From positions 124,001-188,000 of the forward strand of contig NZ_PPHF01000019.1 of assembly GCF_002904335.1 (NCBI RefSeq): a DNA stretch of 64,000 bases, in the 5' to 3' direction. The notes under the pieces are model-generated. The model ran no database searches and was not told where the DNA came from. It was given only the letters and a program-made list of their open reading frames with translations. The first letter of the stretch is position 1. Each line of letters begins with the position of its first letter. The position numbers and the translations under genes were made by a program. Source of the DNA: Amycolatopsis sp. CA-126428 (lineage in GTDB: Bacteria; Actinomycetota; Actinomycetes; Mycobacteriales; Pseudonocardiaceae). Below, piece by piece: positions 54,594 through 62,852 of the stretch.

Positions 54594-55430
54594 ATGTCTG
54601 CTTTGGACGGCAAGACGATCATCATGTCCGGCGGCAGCCGCGGCATCGGCCAGGCGATCGCGCTCCGGGCGGCCGCCGACGGCGCGAACGTCGCGCTGCT
54701 GGCCAAGACGGGTGAGCCGCACCCGAAGCTGCCCGGCACGATCTACACGGCGGCCGAAGCGATCGAGAAGGCCGGCGGGCACGCACTGCCGATCCTCGGC
54801 GACGTCCGCGACGACGAAGGTGTCGCCGCCGCGGTGGCGAAGACCGTCGAGCAGTTCGGCGGCATCGACGTCGTCGTGAACAACGCCAGCGCGATCGACC
54901 TGACGCCGACCGACCAGGTCAGCATGAAGCGCTACGACCTGATGCAGGACATCAACGCGCGCGGCACGTTCCTGCTGTCCAAACTGGCCATTCCGCACCT
55001 GCGTGCCGCCGCGAACCCGCACATCCTGACCCTGTCGCCCCCGATCAGCCTCGACGAGAAGTGGTTCACCGCCGGGCACCTCGCCTACAGCATCGCCAAG
55101 TACTCGATGAGCCTGGTGACCGTCGGGCTCGCCGCGGAACTCCGCCAGGACGGTGTCGCGGTCAACTCGCTGTGGCCGCGCACCACGATCGACACCGCCG
55201 CGATCCGCAACGTCGTCGGCGCGGAGCTGGCGTCGCGCAGCCGGACGCCGGCGATCATGGCCGACGCCGCCCACGCGATCCTGACCAAGCCCAGCCGGGA
55301 GGTCACCGGCCACTTCTTCCTCGACGACGAGGTGCTGCGGGCCGAAGGCGTCACCGACTTCGCGAAGTACCGCATCGGCGGCACCGCGGAGGAAGACCTG
55401 CAGCTCGACTTCTGGGTGGACCCGGCTTGA
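54594..55430 (+). CDS. SDR oxidoreductase, HSDL2-like
   Basis: A 278-residue short-chain dehydrogenase. The cofactor motif is SGGSRGIGQAIA, then NNASAI, and the catalytic YSIAKYSMSL (YxxxK) with TLSPPIS as the Ser strand. The C-terminal 80 residues include DDEVLRAEGVTDFAKYRIG, a tail shared with peroxisomal HSDL2-like and bacterial counterparts. Eight bases after the second dehydrogenase with AGGAG before the ATG. Probably oxidises a hydroxyacyl or alcohol intermediate. Confidence 0.9.
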   Translation: MSALDGKTIIMSGGSRGIGQAIALRAAADGANVALLAKTGEPHPKLPGTIYTAAEAIEKAGGHALPILGDVRDDEGVAAAVAKTVEQFGGIDVVVNNASAIDLTPTDQVSMKRYDLMQDINARGTFLLSKLAIPHLRAAANPHILTLSPPISLDEKWFTAGHLAYSIAKYSMSLVTVGLAAELRQDGVAVNSLWPRTTIDTAAIRNVVGAELASRSRTPAIMADAAHAILTKPSREVTGHFFLDDEVLRAEGVTDFAKYRIGGTAEEDLQLDFWVDPA

Positions 55431-56023
55431 CCGGCATCCGCGAACCCCAGCAGGAGCGCAGCCGCACCACGCGGCGGCGCCTGGTCGAGGCCGCCCTCGA
55501 CAGCTTCGGCGAGCGCGGCTGGCACGGCGTGACGGTGGCCGGGATCGCCGAGCGGGCGGGCGTTTCCCGCGGCGCGGCCCAGCACCACTTCCCGGCCCGC
55601 GAGGACCTCGTGGTGGCGGCGGTCGACCTGCTCGGCGAAGCCCAGATCGACGAGCTGCGCGCCCAGGCGGCCGGCCTGCCGAGCGGGGCGTCCCGCATCG
55701 AGCGCGTCGTGGAGATGGTGCTGAACCTGTACACCGGCCCGCTGTTCCGCGCGGCCCTGCAGCTGTGGTCGGTGGCGGCGACCGACGAGGCCCTGCGGGA
55801 CGTGCTGGTGCCGTTGGAGGCCAGGGTCGGCCGCGAGGCACACCGCGTGACGGTGGAGCTCCTCGGCGTCGACGAGTCCCGGCCGGGGGTGCGGGAACTG
55901 GTCCAGGCCACCCTGGACCTGGCCCGCGGGCTAGGCCTGGCCAACCTCCTGACGGACGACACCCGCCGGAGGCGCCAGATCGTGCGCGAGTGGGCCCGCA
56001 CCCTAGAGCTGCGCCTGGCCTGA
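55427..56023 (+). CDS. TetR family regulator, likely controls the Atu-like operon
   Basis: A 198-residue TetR protein. HTH: TRRRLVEAALDSFGERGWHGVTVAGIAERAGVSRGAAQHHFPAREDLV. The C-terminal half has a TetR_C domain of general type (LFRAALQLWSVAATDEALRDVL). The start is TTG, within the TTGA overlap of the SDR stop; no other start fits. It is the last gene of the operon, so it reports on operon expression and may bind the AATCA-N8-TGATT site upstream, as AtuR does in Pseudomonas (family knowledge). Confidence 0.9.
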   Translation: MTGIREPQQERSRTTRRRLVEAALDSFGERGWHGVTVAGIAERAGVSRGAAQHHFPAREDLVVAAVDLLGEAQIDELRAQAAGLPSGASRIERVVEMVLNLYTGPLFRAALQLWSVAATDEALRDVLVPLEARVGREAHRVTVELLGVDESRPGVRELVQATLDLARGLGLANLLTDDTRRRRQIVREWARTLELRLA

Positions 56024-56412
56024 GCCCCCACACAAAGGAGCGGCGAGGTCATCCCGTCGCCTGAGGCCGCAAAAATCACTTTGAGCCGGGCCCGCAACCG
56101 ACAGCGCAACGCAAGACAACGACGCAACCTTGCGGGCCCGGCTCAAAGTGATAGGCCTCAGTCAGGCGACGGGATGACCTCCCGCGGCCCACCCGAGAAG
56201 GTGACACAACGGCGAGACCCGAGGTCATCCCAGAGCCTGCCCGTCCGGCGAGGACACGCTTGAGAACCCCGGCAGACCCGGCAGTCTCCTTCCGGGATGG
56301 CGACCAAGACGGAACCTCACCCGCACCCCGAACGTCATAGTGCCGTAAGTAACACAATCGGCCCAACGGGCGAATAACCCGTTGTAGTGGCAAAAAAAGG
56401 GAAGGCAGTCCG
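56024..56412. other. Intergenic region with a long palindrome, no gene seen
   Basis: 389 bases. The first half is the two-stem palindrome at 56045-56181. A third copy of GAGGTCATCCC occurs at 56221-56231. The last part (about 56330-56412) is comparatively A/T-rich and should carry the promoter of the small gene that follows, though no clear -35/-10 pair was found. Confidence 0.55.
56045..56181. repeat. 137-bp two-stem palindrome with T-free loop
   Basis: Outer perfect 20-bp arms (GAGGTCATCCCGTCGCCTGA, 56045-56064, and 56162-56181). Inner perfect 23-bp arms (56075-56097 and 56130-56152). The bulge between them is 10 and 9 bases. The 32-base loop (56098-56129) contains no T on the plus strand. 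It starts 21 bases after the TetR stop and probably terminates the operon, but is much larger than a simple terminator needs. Confidence 0.85.
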
Positions 56413-56670
56413 GTGTCCGGTTCAGGAGTCGAGCTCACCCACCGCGCGATGGCCATGCTGAGGGCGGTGGCCGCGGGCCGTGCGCAGATGTCGTGCAGCT
56501 GTGAGCCCGACCTTTTCATCGACGGATTCGCCTGTTGCGATCAGATGACCGCCCACGCGCTGGCCCACGGCGGTTACCTCCGCCCCGGCGCCGAAGGGGC
56601 CACCGGCCGCGTCGCCGCCGAGCTGACCGAGGCGGGCCGCGCGGCGCTGGCGATCGCCGTCGCCGCCTGA
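56413..56670 (+). CDS. Small Cys-containing protein, unknown function
   Basis: An 85-residue soluble protein of no family I recognise. It has a CSC (about 28-30) and a CC (about 41-42) within MSCSCEPDLFIDGFACCDQ, and flanking Ala-rich helices. The four cysteines could bind a metal, but no known motif fits. The start is GTG, with GGGAAGG about nine bases upstream, so it looks translated. It stands alone before the MurJ-like gene. Confidence 0.6.
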   Translation: MSGSGVELTHRAMAMLRAVAAGRAQMSCSCEPDLFIDGFACCDQMTAHALAHGGYLRPGAEGATGRVAAELTEAGRAALAIAVAA

Positions 56671-56756
56671 TTCCCCGGCCGCTGTCACGCAGCGTCGTGT
56701 GGGCGAACAGGTGTTCGGTCTCCCGCGCGGGCCGCTGACCTGGCAGTCTTGTCCCC

Positions 56757-58538
56757 ATGGCGGAGCACCCCCCACCGGCGGACAACGAGGCGACGGTCTT
56801 CCTCCCGAGCGAGCTGCGGGGCCCGCACTGGCCGACCCGTGACCCCGACGTCTCCCGGCGGGCCTACGACGAGTTCGCCGGCCAGATCGTCGCGCGGCCG
56901 CCCGCGTCGCCGGTCAGCGCCGGGCGCGGGGAAGGGGCCGGCTCGTCGCTGGCGCGCTCCAGCGGCCGGATGGCGGTCGCCTCGGCCGTCAGCCGGGTCA
57001 CCGGGTTCGTCGCGAAGCTGCTGCTCGCCGCCGTGGTCGGGGCCGGGGTCGTCAACGACTCCTTCACCGTCGCCAACACGTTGCCCAACATCGTCTTCGA
57101 ACTGCTCTTCGGCGGCGTCCTGGCCAGCGTCGTGGTGCCGCTGCTGGTCCGCTCGCACGACGACCCCGACGGCGGCCGCGCCTACACCCAGCGGCTCATC
57201 ACGATGGCGCTGGTGCTGCTCGCCGTCGGCACGGCCGTCGCGGTGGCGATCGCCCCGCTGTTCACGGCGCTCTACGTCGACAAATCGTCCGAGTCCGCCA
57301 ACTCCGGGCTGACCACGGCGCTCGCGTACCTGCTGCTGCCGCAGATCCTGTTCTACGGCCTGTTCGCGCTGCTCTCGGCCATCCTCAACGCGCAGAACGT
57401 CTTCGGCCCGCCGGCCTGGGCGCCGGTGCTGAACAACGTCGTCGTCACCGGCACGCTCGTGGTGTTCGCGTTCGTGCCGGGGGAGCTGACCCTCGACCCG
57501 GTCCGGATGAGCGACCCCAAGCTGCTCGTGCTCGGCCTCGGCACCACGCTCGGCATCGTCGCGCAGGCGGTCGTGCTCATCCCGGCGTTGCTGCGCACCG
57601 GGTTCCGGTTCCGCTGGCGCTGGGGTTTCGACCCGCGGATCAAGGAGTTCGGCGGGCTCGCCGCGTGGATCCTCGGCTACGTCGTCGTCAGCCACGTCGG
57701 GTTCGTCATCACCACCCGCGTGCTGACCGGCGGCAACAGCGGCGGCGTGACGGCCTACAGCTACGCGTCCCTGCTTTTCCAGCTCCCGTACGGCATCCTC
57801 GGCGTTTCGCTGCTGACGGCGCTGATGCCGCGGATGAGCCGCGCCGCCGCGGACGGCGACACGGTCTCGCTCGTCGGCGACCTCTCGCTCGCCTCCCGCA
57901 TGTCCACGGTGCTCTTCGTACCCATTTCGGCGGTGCTGGCCGTGGTCGGCACGCCGATCGGCATCGCGATCTTCACCTGGGGCCGCGGCACCCTCGACGA
58001 CGCCGAGCGGCTCGGCCAGACCCTGGCGGTGTCGGCGGTCGGGCTGCTGCCCTTCGCGCTGGTCATGCTGCAGCTGCGGGTGTTCTACGCGATGAAGGAC
58101 GCCCGCACGCCCACGCTGATCATGCTCGTGATGACGGCGGTGAAGATCCCGCTGCTGCTCCTGTGCCGTGGACTGCTCGACGGCGAGCACGTCGTCTACG
58201 GCGTCATGCTCGTCAACGGCGCCGGCTTCGTGGTCGGCGCCGTCCTCGGCCAGGTCTGGCTGTGGGTCCGGCTCGGGCACCTGCGCAGCAAGCGGTCGCT
58301 GCGGGTCGGGCTGATCACGCTCTCGGTGAGCGGGCTCGGCGTGGTGGCGGCGGTGCTCGCCGGGCGCGCGGTGCCCGCGTCGCTCGGGGTGATTCCCGGG
58401 GCGTGGGTGAAGCTGCCGGTGCAGGGGCTGCTCGGGATGGCCGTGCCGTTCGGGTTGCTGGCGTTGCTGAAGCTGCCGGAGTTCACCCCGGTGACCCGGC
58501 GGGTGGCGGGATTGCGGCGGCGGTTGGTGGCTCGTTGA
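56757..58538 (+). CDS. MurJ/MviN-type lipid II flippase-like membrane protein
   Basis: A 593-residue polytopic membrane protein of the MOP exporter superfamily. A cytoplasmic tail of about 70 residues precedes some 14 hydrophobic helices. AVASAVSRVTGFVAKLLLAAVVGAGVVNDSFTVANTLPN and LFQLPYGILGVSLLTALMPRMSRAAADGD are MurJ signatures. MurJ flips the peptidoglycan precursor lipid II. Actinobacterial cores usually carry murJ near sigM/trxB by the origin, which are not seen here, so this may be a paralogue. Confidence 0.88.
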   Translation: MAEHPPPADNEATVFLPSELRGPHWPTRDPDVSRRAYDEFAGQIVARPPASPVSAGRGEGAGSSLARSSGRMAVASAVSRVTGFVAKLLLAAVVGAGVVNDSFTVANTLPNIVFELLFGGVLASVVVPLLVRSHDDPDGGRAYTQRLITMALVLLAVGTAVAVAIAPLFTALYVDKSSESANSGLTTALAYLLLPQILFYGLFALLSAILNAQNVFGPPAWAPVLNNVVVTGTLVVFAFVPGELTLDPVRMSDPKLLVLGLGTTLGIVAQAVVLIPALLRTGFRFRWRWGFDPRIKEFGGLAAWILGYVVVSHVGFVITTRVLTGGNSGGVTAYSYASLLFQLPYGILGVSLLTALMPRMSRAAADGDTVSLVGDLSLASRMSTVLFVPISAVLAVVGTPIGIAIFTWGRGTLDDAERLGQTLAVSAVGLLPFALVMLQLRVFYAMKDARTPTLIMLVMTAVKIPLLLLCRGLLDGEHVVYGVMLVNGAGFVVGAVLGQVWLWVRLGHLRSKRSLRVGLITLSVSGLGVVAAVLAGRAVPASLGVIPGAWVKLPVQGLLGMAVPFGLLALLKLPEFTPVTRRVAGLRRRLVAR

Positions 58539-58603
58539 CAGCTACGGCCGGAAAGCCGATCCGGTTGTCTCGAAACGATAACGAGAGCGCGGCGATCAGC
58601 GCG

Positions 58604-58632
58604 TTTACAATTGCCGCAAGGGTTTCTACTAT
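58604..58632 (+). promoter_or_regulatory. Housekeeping-type promoter for the Pro-rich membrane protein
   Basis: TTTACA (58604-58609), exactly 17 bp, TACTAT (58627-58632). Transcription would start near 58639, about 53 bases before the ATG. Confidence 0.65.
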
Positions 58633-58691
58633 CCACCGGGATCATGCGTCGCGGGCGAGCGCGGCGTGGGGGAATCGGGTGGAGGTCGTGC

Positions 58692-59195
58692 ATGACGCGC
58701 AGCGCGCGCAGGCGACGGGACCGGATCACGGTCGACGAGCTGCTCAAGCAGACCGGGGCGCGGCCGCGCAAACCGGGCTCGAGGGCGGCCGAACTGGCGG
58801 CGCGCCGGGACGTCGAGCCGGAAGCCGGGCCGCGGGGGGCGGCGCGGCTGGCGCTGGCGTCGGTGGTGATCGTCGTGCTGGGCGGGCTGGTCGTCGTGCT
58901 GGCGGCGCAGCCGGACTCCGTGCCCGGCTCCACGCAGTTCCCGCAGCTGCAGCCGGCCACCGCCGTGCCGTCCTCGACCGTGCTGGCCGTCCCGACCGAG
59001 ACGACCACGCCGTCGCCGGCGGTGATGCACGCGCGCCGGACGCCGACGCCCACTCCGACGCCGACCGTCACGATCGAGCTGCCGCCACCGCCGCCCCCGT
59101 CCACGACCAAGACGAGCCCGCCGCCGGTGATCTGGAACCCCTACCAGTGCTCCCCGTACTCCTGCGGGCCCTACCCCGGTGGGCCGCGGCGCTGA
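58692..59195 (+). CDS. Single-pass membrane protein with Pro/Thr-rich tail
   Basis: A 167-residue protein with a basic cytoplasmic N-terminus containing ITVDELLKQTGARPRKPG, one membrane helix (ALASVVIVVLGGLVVVLAAQ, about 57-76) and an extracytoplasmic low-complexity tail (PTPTPTPT, PPPPPP, then CSPYSCGPYPGGPRR). GGAGG six bases before the ATG sets the start. Similar N-terminal basic segments occur in actinomycete envelope-associated proteins, but no function can be named. A clear promoter lies upstream and a terminator downstream. Confidence 0.75.
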   Translation: MTRSARRRRDRITVDELLKQTGARPRKPGSRAAELAARRDVEPEAGPRGAARLALASVVIVVLGGLVVVLAAQPDSVPGSTQFPQLQPATAVPSSTVLAVPTETTTPSPAVMHARRTPTPTPTPTVTIELPPPPPPSTTKTSPPPVIWNPYQCSPYSCGPYPGGPRR

Positions 59196-59203
59196 CCCGC
59201 GAA

Positions 59204-59239
59204 GGCCCCCTCACCGGCCCCGATGCCGGTGAGAGGGCC
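59204..59239. terminator. Bidirectional terminator between convergent genes
   Basis: 14-base arms (GGCCCCCTCACCGG and complement, one mismatch) with an 8-base loop, lying between the Pro-rich membrane protein and the convergent chitinase gene. Confidence 0.8.
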
Positions 59240-59268
59240 CCCGACAGCCCCACTACGGGTCCGGTGGG

Positions 59269-60330
59269 TCAGCCGGTGTAGCCGGCGACGATCTTGGTGA
59301 ACGCGTACTTGTCCTGGCTGATCCCGCTGCACTCGCCACCGCCGCTGCAGTCGCGGTTGGTGGCCCAGAACGTGAACCGGGCCAAGTGGTGGCTCGTCGC
59401 GTAGCCGCGGATGGAGTTGAAGTTGGCGACCGTGACCGTCTCGCCCGCGTTGTCGGTCTTGCCGTTCATCGAGGAGAGGCCGCTGTGCCGGTAGGCGGTG
59501 TCGTCGTTCCAGCCGAACGTGGTCTTGAGCTGGTTCTTCAGCCCGTCGACCGCGGACTTCGTCAAGGCGGCCATGTCACCGCCGCCGGAGAAGTCGAACG
59601 GCATGACCGACCAGACGTCGACCGGGGCGCCGATCGCCTTGGCCTGGTTGATCAGGCGCTTGCCCCACGAGTCGGGGCCGGTCGTGGTGGTGCCGATGGT
59701 GATGACGACCTTCAGGTTCGGGTTCTTCTGCTTGGTCAGCTTGACCGCATTGAGGATGCGGTCCTGCACCGTGTTGTTCTGGAACTCGTCGGTGTTCTCG
59801 ATGTCGAGGTCGATCGCCTTGAGCCCGTAGGCGTCGATCACCTTCTGGTAGGCACCCGCCAGCGCGGAGGCCGACGTGCACTTCGAGCCCAGCTTCGTGC
59901 CGGACCAGCCGCCGAAGGACGGGATCACGTCCCCGCCCGCGTTGCGGATGTTCTGGATCATCGTCTTGTCGGAGCCGGTCAGCGACCGGCTGCCGTCCCA
60001 CTTGGGGTTGCAGGAGCCGTCCGAGAGGACGAACGCGAGCGTAAACGCTTTCACGCCGGTCGCGGACATCGCGGCGGTCGGGCTGGTCTGCCCGCCCCAC
60101 TGGTACAGGTACGGGGAGGCGAGCACGGGGTCGGCCGCGGCCATGGCCTGCGGGGCGAACCCGACCGTCGTGGCCAGGGCGGCCGAAGCCGCGGCCGCGA
60201 GGGTGACGAGACGGCGCACCGGGTTCGTCGATCCGGCCGAAAGCAGGCCGCCCCCCGAGCGGCGGGCGACCGTCGCTACGAAGGTGTTCGGCCGTGACTG
60301 TGGGCGGATCGACGATGAACGAAGCAGCAT
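59269..60330 (-). CDS. Secreted GH18 chitinase
   Basis: A 353-residue exported glycoside hydrolase that cleaves chitin by substrate-assisted catalysis. The catalytic strand is LKAIDLDIENTDEF (DxxDxDxE-type, Glu as acid). VIPSFGGWSGTKLGSKCTSA is the companion SxGG strand. It has no chitin-binding module. The N-terminus is long for a signal peptide: about 38 residues precede VRRLVTLAAAASAALATTVG, with cleavage near AMAAA. The ATG has GGAGG six bases upstream, so it is kept, with the GTG at that V as alternative. A DasR-type box overlaps the promoter region. Confidence 0.92.
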   Translation of the reverse strand: MLLRSSSIRPQSRPNTFVATVARRSGGGLLSAGSTNPVRRLVTLAAAASAALATTVGFAPQAMAAADPVLASPYLYQWGGQTSPTAAMSATGVKAFTLAFVLSDGSCNPKWDGSRSLTGSDKTMIQNIRNAGGDVIPSFGGWSGTKLGSKCTSASALAGAYQKVIDAYGLKAIDLDIENTDEFQNNTVQDRILNAVKLTKQKNPNLKVVITIGTTTTGPDSWGKRLINQAKAIGAPVDVWSVMPFDFSGGGDMAALTKSAVDGLKNQLKTTFGWNDDTAYRHSGLSSMNGKTDNAGETVTVANFNSIRGYATSHHLARFTFWATNRDCSGGGECSGISQDKYAFTKIVAGYTG

Positions 60331-60415
60331 GGGGGTCCTCCGTAATGCGCAGGTGGAGCACCTCCGGTTTGAGGCGGCGGGATCAACCCGGGAGGAGTGC
60401 TGTGTGCCACCACAC

Positions 60416-60443
60416 AGTGGACTAGACCAATGTGGTGTGTCAA
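60416..60443 (-). promoter_or_regulatory. DasR-type box and -35 of the chitinase gene
   Basis: AGTGGACTAGACCAAT (60416-60431) matches 14 of 16 bases of the dre consensus AGTGGTCTAGACCACT. A TTGACA -35 (minus strand, plus 60438-60443) lies just upstream of it, so a DasR-like GntR repressor would block transcription until N-acetylglucosamine-derived signals rise. CACCACA/TGTGGTG flank the box. Confidence 0.75.
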
Positions 60444-60549
60444 CCCTCCGTCGGTCGGAAAATGACCCACGGTGCCCGGAGCTCGCGACGGTGTTAAATT
60501 CCCCTGAAGGCGGATCGACACGGGCCCGCATTCCGGCTACTTTGCCGAA

Positions 60550-61839
60550 ATGGTGGGGGATTCCACGGTCGCCGCCGGCGGGGAAGGCCGCCCGGGCCGG
60601 TTCCTGGCCGCCCTCGTCCCGCAGCGCTGGGCCCCGCGGCGGTGGGCGCTGTGGCGGCTGCCGCGCCGCGGCCAGGTCTGCTACCTCGTCGGGATCGACG
60701 CCCTCGCCGTCGCCGCCGTCGTGCTCGCCGCCCTCCGCTTCCCGCCGCTCGCCGCGATGCTGACGCCGTTCGCGCTGCTCGCGGCCGGGATGCTCGTGTC
60801 GGCGGAGCTCGTGCGGCCGGTCGAGCGCCACCGCGAGGAGACCCTGCTCGGCCCCGGCGTCGACACGCCGTGGATCTTCGCCGGGGTGCTCGTGCTCCGC
60901 CCCGGTCTCGCTGTCGCGCTGGTCGTGCTCTCCGCGCTGCACCAATGGTTCCGGGTCCGCAGAAGACCCGTTCACCGGCAGGCGTTCGGCGCCGCGGCGA
61001 CGGCGCTGGCCGGTCTCGTCGCGGGGGCTTTCCTCACCGCGACCGGCGTCCGGCCCCTCGGTGAGGTGCTCGGCTCCCGGACCGTCCTCCTGCTCGCCGC
61101 GGCCGGGCTGGTGTTCCTCGCCGTCAACGCCGCGCTCGTGACCGGCGCCGACGGGCCACGGCGGCCACCCGAAGCCGCACCCGCGTACGCCTTCGACGCC
61201 GCGATGACGGCCTTCGGCCTGCCGCTCGCCTGGGCGGCGGTGGCCGCGCCGCTGCTCGTTCCGGTGCTGGCCGGCGCCACCGTCGTGCTGCACCGCGGCG
61301 GGCTGGGCGGCGGCCGCCGCGACCACGTCACCCTCGACCCGGGCACCGGCGTGCTGACCGCCGCGTCCTGGCGCGGCGCGGCCGAGGCCCGGCTGGACCG
61401 CCCCGGCGGATCCGACCCGGCCGTGCTGCTGCTCGACCTCGACCACTTCCGCCTGCTCAACGACCGCTACGGCGCCCGGATCGGCGACGCCGTCCTGCGC
61501 GCGGTCGCCGGCACCCTGCGCGACGAGGTCCGGGCGGCCGACCTCGTGGGCCGCTCCGGCGGCGAGGAGTTCGCGGTGCTGCTGCCCGGCACCGGCCCCT
61601 TCGACGCGATGGCGATCGCCGAGCGCATCCGCCTGCGGATCGCCTCGACACTGGTGGCGCTGAAGGCTTCGGGTGACGGTCCGCAGTTCGTGGGGGTGAC
61701 GGTGTCGATCGGTGTGGCGGGTTGTTCGGCCGGGCTTCTCGATGAAGCGTTGCTGGCGGCGGAGGCGGCTTTGCTGCGGGCGAAGGCGGCGGGCCGCAAC
61801 CGGACGGTCTGCGCCGAACCGGACGTCAGCTCATCGTGA
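60550..61839 (+). CDS. Membrane diguanylate cyclase (GGEEF, with I-site)
   Basis: A 429-residue protein. About 45-235 form six or seven hydrophobic helices. The C-terminal GGDEF domain (about 265-420) has LLLDLDHFRLLND and a canonical SGGEEF. An inhibitory RxxD site (RAAD) lies five residues before GGEEF. It should make c-di-GMP and be product-inhibited. It is the only one of three c-di-GMP-related genes here with an intact cyclase motif. Its 3' end overlaps the convergent oxygenase gene by 14 bases. Confidence 0.92.
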   Translation: MVGDSTVAAGGEGRPGRFLAALVPQRWAPRRWALWRLPRRGQVCYLVGIDALAVAAVVLAALRFPPLAAMLTPFALLAAGMLVSAELVRPVERHREETLLGPGVDTPWIFAGVLVLRPGLAVALVVLSALHQWFRVRRRPVHRQAFGAAATALAGLVAGAFLTATGVRPLGEVLGSRTVLLLAAAGLVFLAVNAALVTGADGPRRPPEAAPAYAFDAAMTAFGLPLAWAAVAAPLLVPVLAGATVVLHRGGLGGGRRDHVTLDPGTGVLTAASWRGAAEARLDRPGGSDPAVLLLDLDHFRLLNDRYGARIGDAVLRAVAGTLRDEVRAADLVGRSGGEEFAVLLPGTGPFDAMAIAERIRLRIASTLVALKASGDGPQFVGVTVSIGVAGCSAGLLDEALLAAEAALLRAKAAGRNRTVCAEPDVSSS

Positions 61840-62788
61840 TCGCGTCCAACTTCTCCTTCAGGTACTGCGACGCGATCACCTCGGGGTAGGTCCGGGTGCC
61901 CAGCGGCGGCGCCAGTGACGTGATCCGCGCGTCGTGGTCGGTCTCGTAGAAGAAGATCAACGACACGAGGTCTTCGTCGGGCGCCGTCGCGGGTGGGGGG
62001 AGGACGCGGTGGCGCGTCGAGCGCCAGCGGTCGCCCGTCCAGCGGGCCATCAGGTCGCCGATGTTGACCGTGAACGCCTCCGGGTGGAACGGCGCGTCCG
62101 CCCACTCGCCGTCGGCGGTGCACACCTGCAGGCCGCCGACGCCGGCCTGGCGGTCGAGCACCGTGACCGTGCCGAAGTCGGTGTGCGGGCCGATCCGGAA
62201 CTGGTCCGGCGCCGGCGGGCCGACGTGGGTCATCGGCGGGTACCAGTTGATGTTGAACGTGTACGTCGGGTGCGCGGTGTGGCGGGTGAAGTGGCTCTGC
62301 GCGAGACCGAGCGCCGCGGCGAAGATCTCCAGCAGGTGGTCCGCCAGCGCCCGCATCCGGCGCATGTACTCCGTGGCCACCTCGCCCAGGCCGGGTACCT
62401 CGTGCGGCCAGACGTTGGGCTGGAACCAGAACCCGTCGACCTCGGCCACGCCGGTGCGGGTGTCCGCACCCGCCGAGTAGGACTCCTTGAGGTCCGGCGG
62501 GGTCTCGGTGCCCTCGGCGTAACCGTTGGCCTCGACCCCCGGCGGCAGCCAGCCGCGGCCGCCGACCGTGACGGCGTAGCGCTGCTTGACGTCCTCGGGC
62601 AGCGCGAAGAACCGCCGCGCCAGCTCGCGCGTCCGGTGGCGCAGGTCGTCCGGGACGCCGTGCCCGGTGACCAGCAGGAAGCCGGACTCCCGCAGCGCCT
62701 GGTCGATCCGGCCCGCCACTTCGGCCCGGCCCTCGGACGTGCCCGCGAACCACGGCGAAAGGTCCACGAGCGGAACGGATGACGGCAT
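61826..62788 (-). CDS. Isopenicillin N synthase-family Fe(II) oxygenase
   Basis: A 320-residue jelly-roll non-haem iron oxygenase. The N-terminal DIOX_N part is VPLVDLSPWF and GFLLVTGHGVPDDL. The iron triad is H202, D204 (GPHTDFGTVTVLD) and H260 (RSTRHRV). The Arg of the 2-oxoglutarate RxS motif is replaced: LVSLIFF where family members read RxSLVFF (Leu274). Cosubstrate use is thus uncertain. The ATG follows GGAG; a longer frame begins at 62821. Confidence 0.88.
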   Translation of the reverse strand: MPSSVPLVDLSPWFAGTSEGRAEVAGRIDQALRESGFLLVTGHGVPDDLRHRTRELARRFFALPEDVKQRYAVTVGGRGWLPPGVEANGYAEGTETPPDLKESYSAGADTRTGVAEVDGFWFQPNVWPHEVPGLGEVATEYMRRMRALADHLLEIFAAALGLAQSHFTRHTAHPTYTFNINWYPPMTHVGPPAPDQFRIGPHTDFGTVTVLDRQAGVGGLQVCTADGEWADAPFHPEAFTVNIGDLMARWTGDRWRSTRHRVLPPPATAPDEDLVSLIFFYETDHDARITSLAPPLGTRTYPEVIASQYLKEKLDAITMS

Positions 62789-62852
62789 ACCGGCTCCTGT
62801 AAAGCGCTGTTGGTCAAGCATGTCCGGTCGAGCGAGCCCGATCGCTACTGTC

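Noticed and set aside
46249..56023. Fatty-acid synthesis acetyl-CoA carboxylase
   Set aside because: Biotin carboxylase and carboxyltransferase could belong to ACC, but AtuA, two isovaleryl-type dehydrogenases and a TetR gene in the same transcript point to catabolism.
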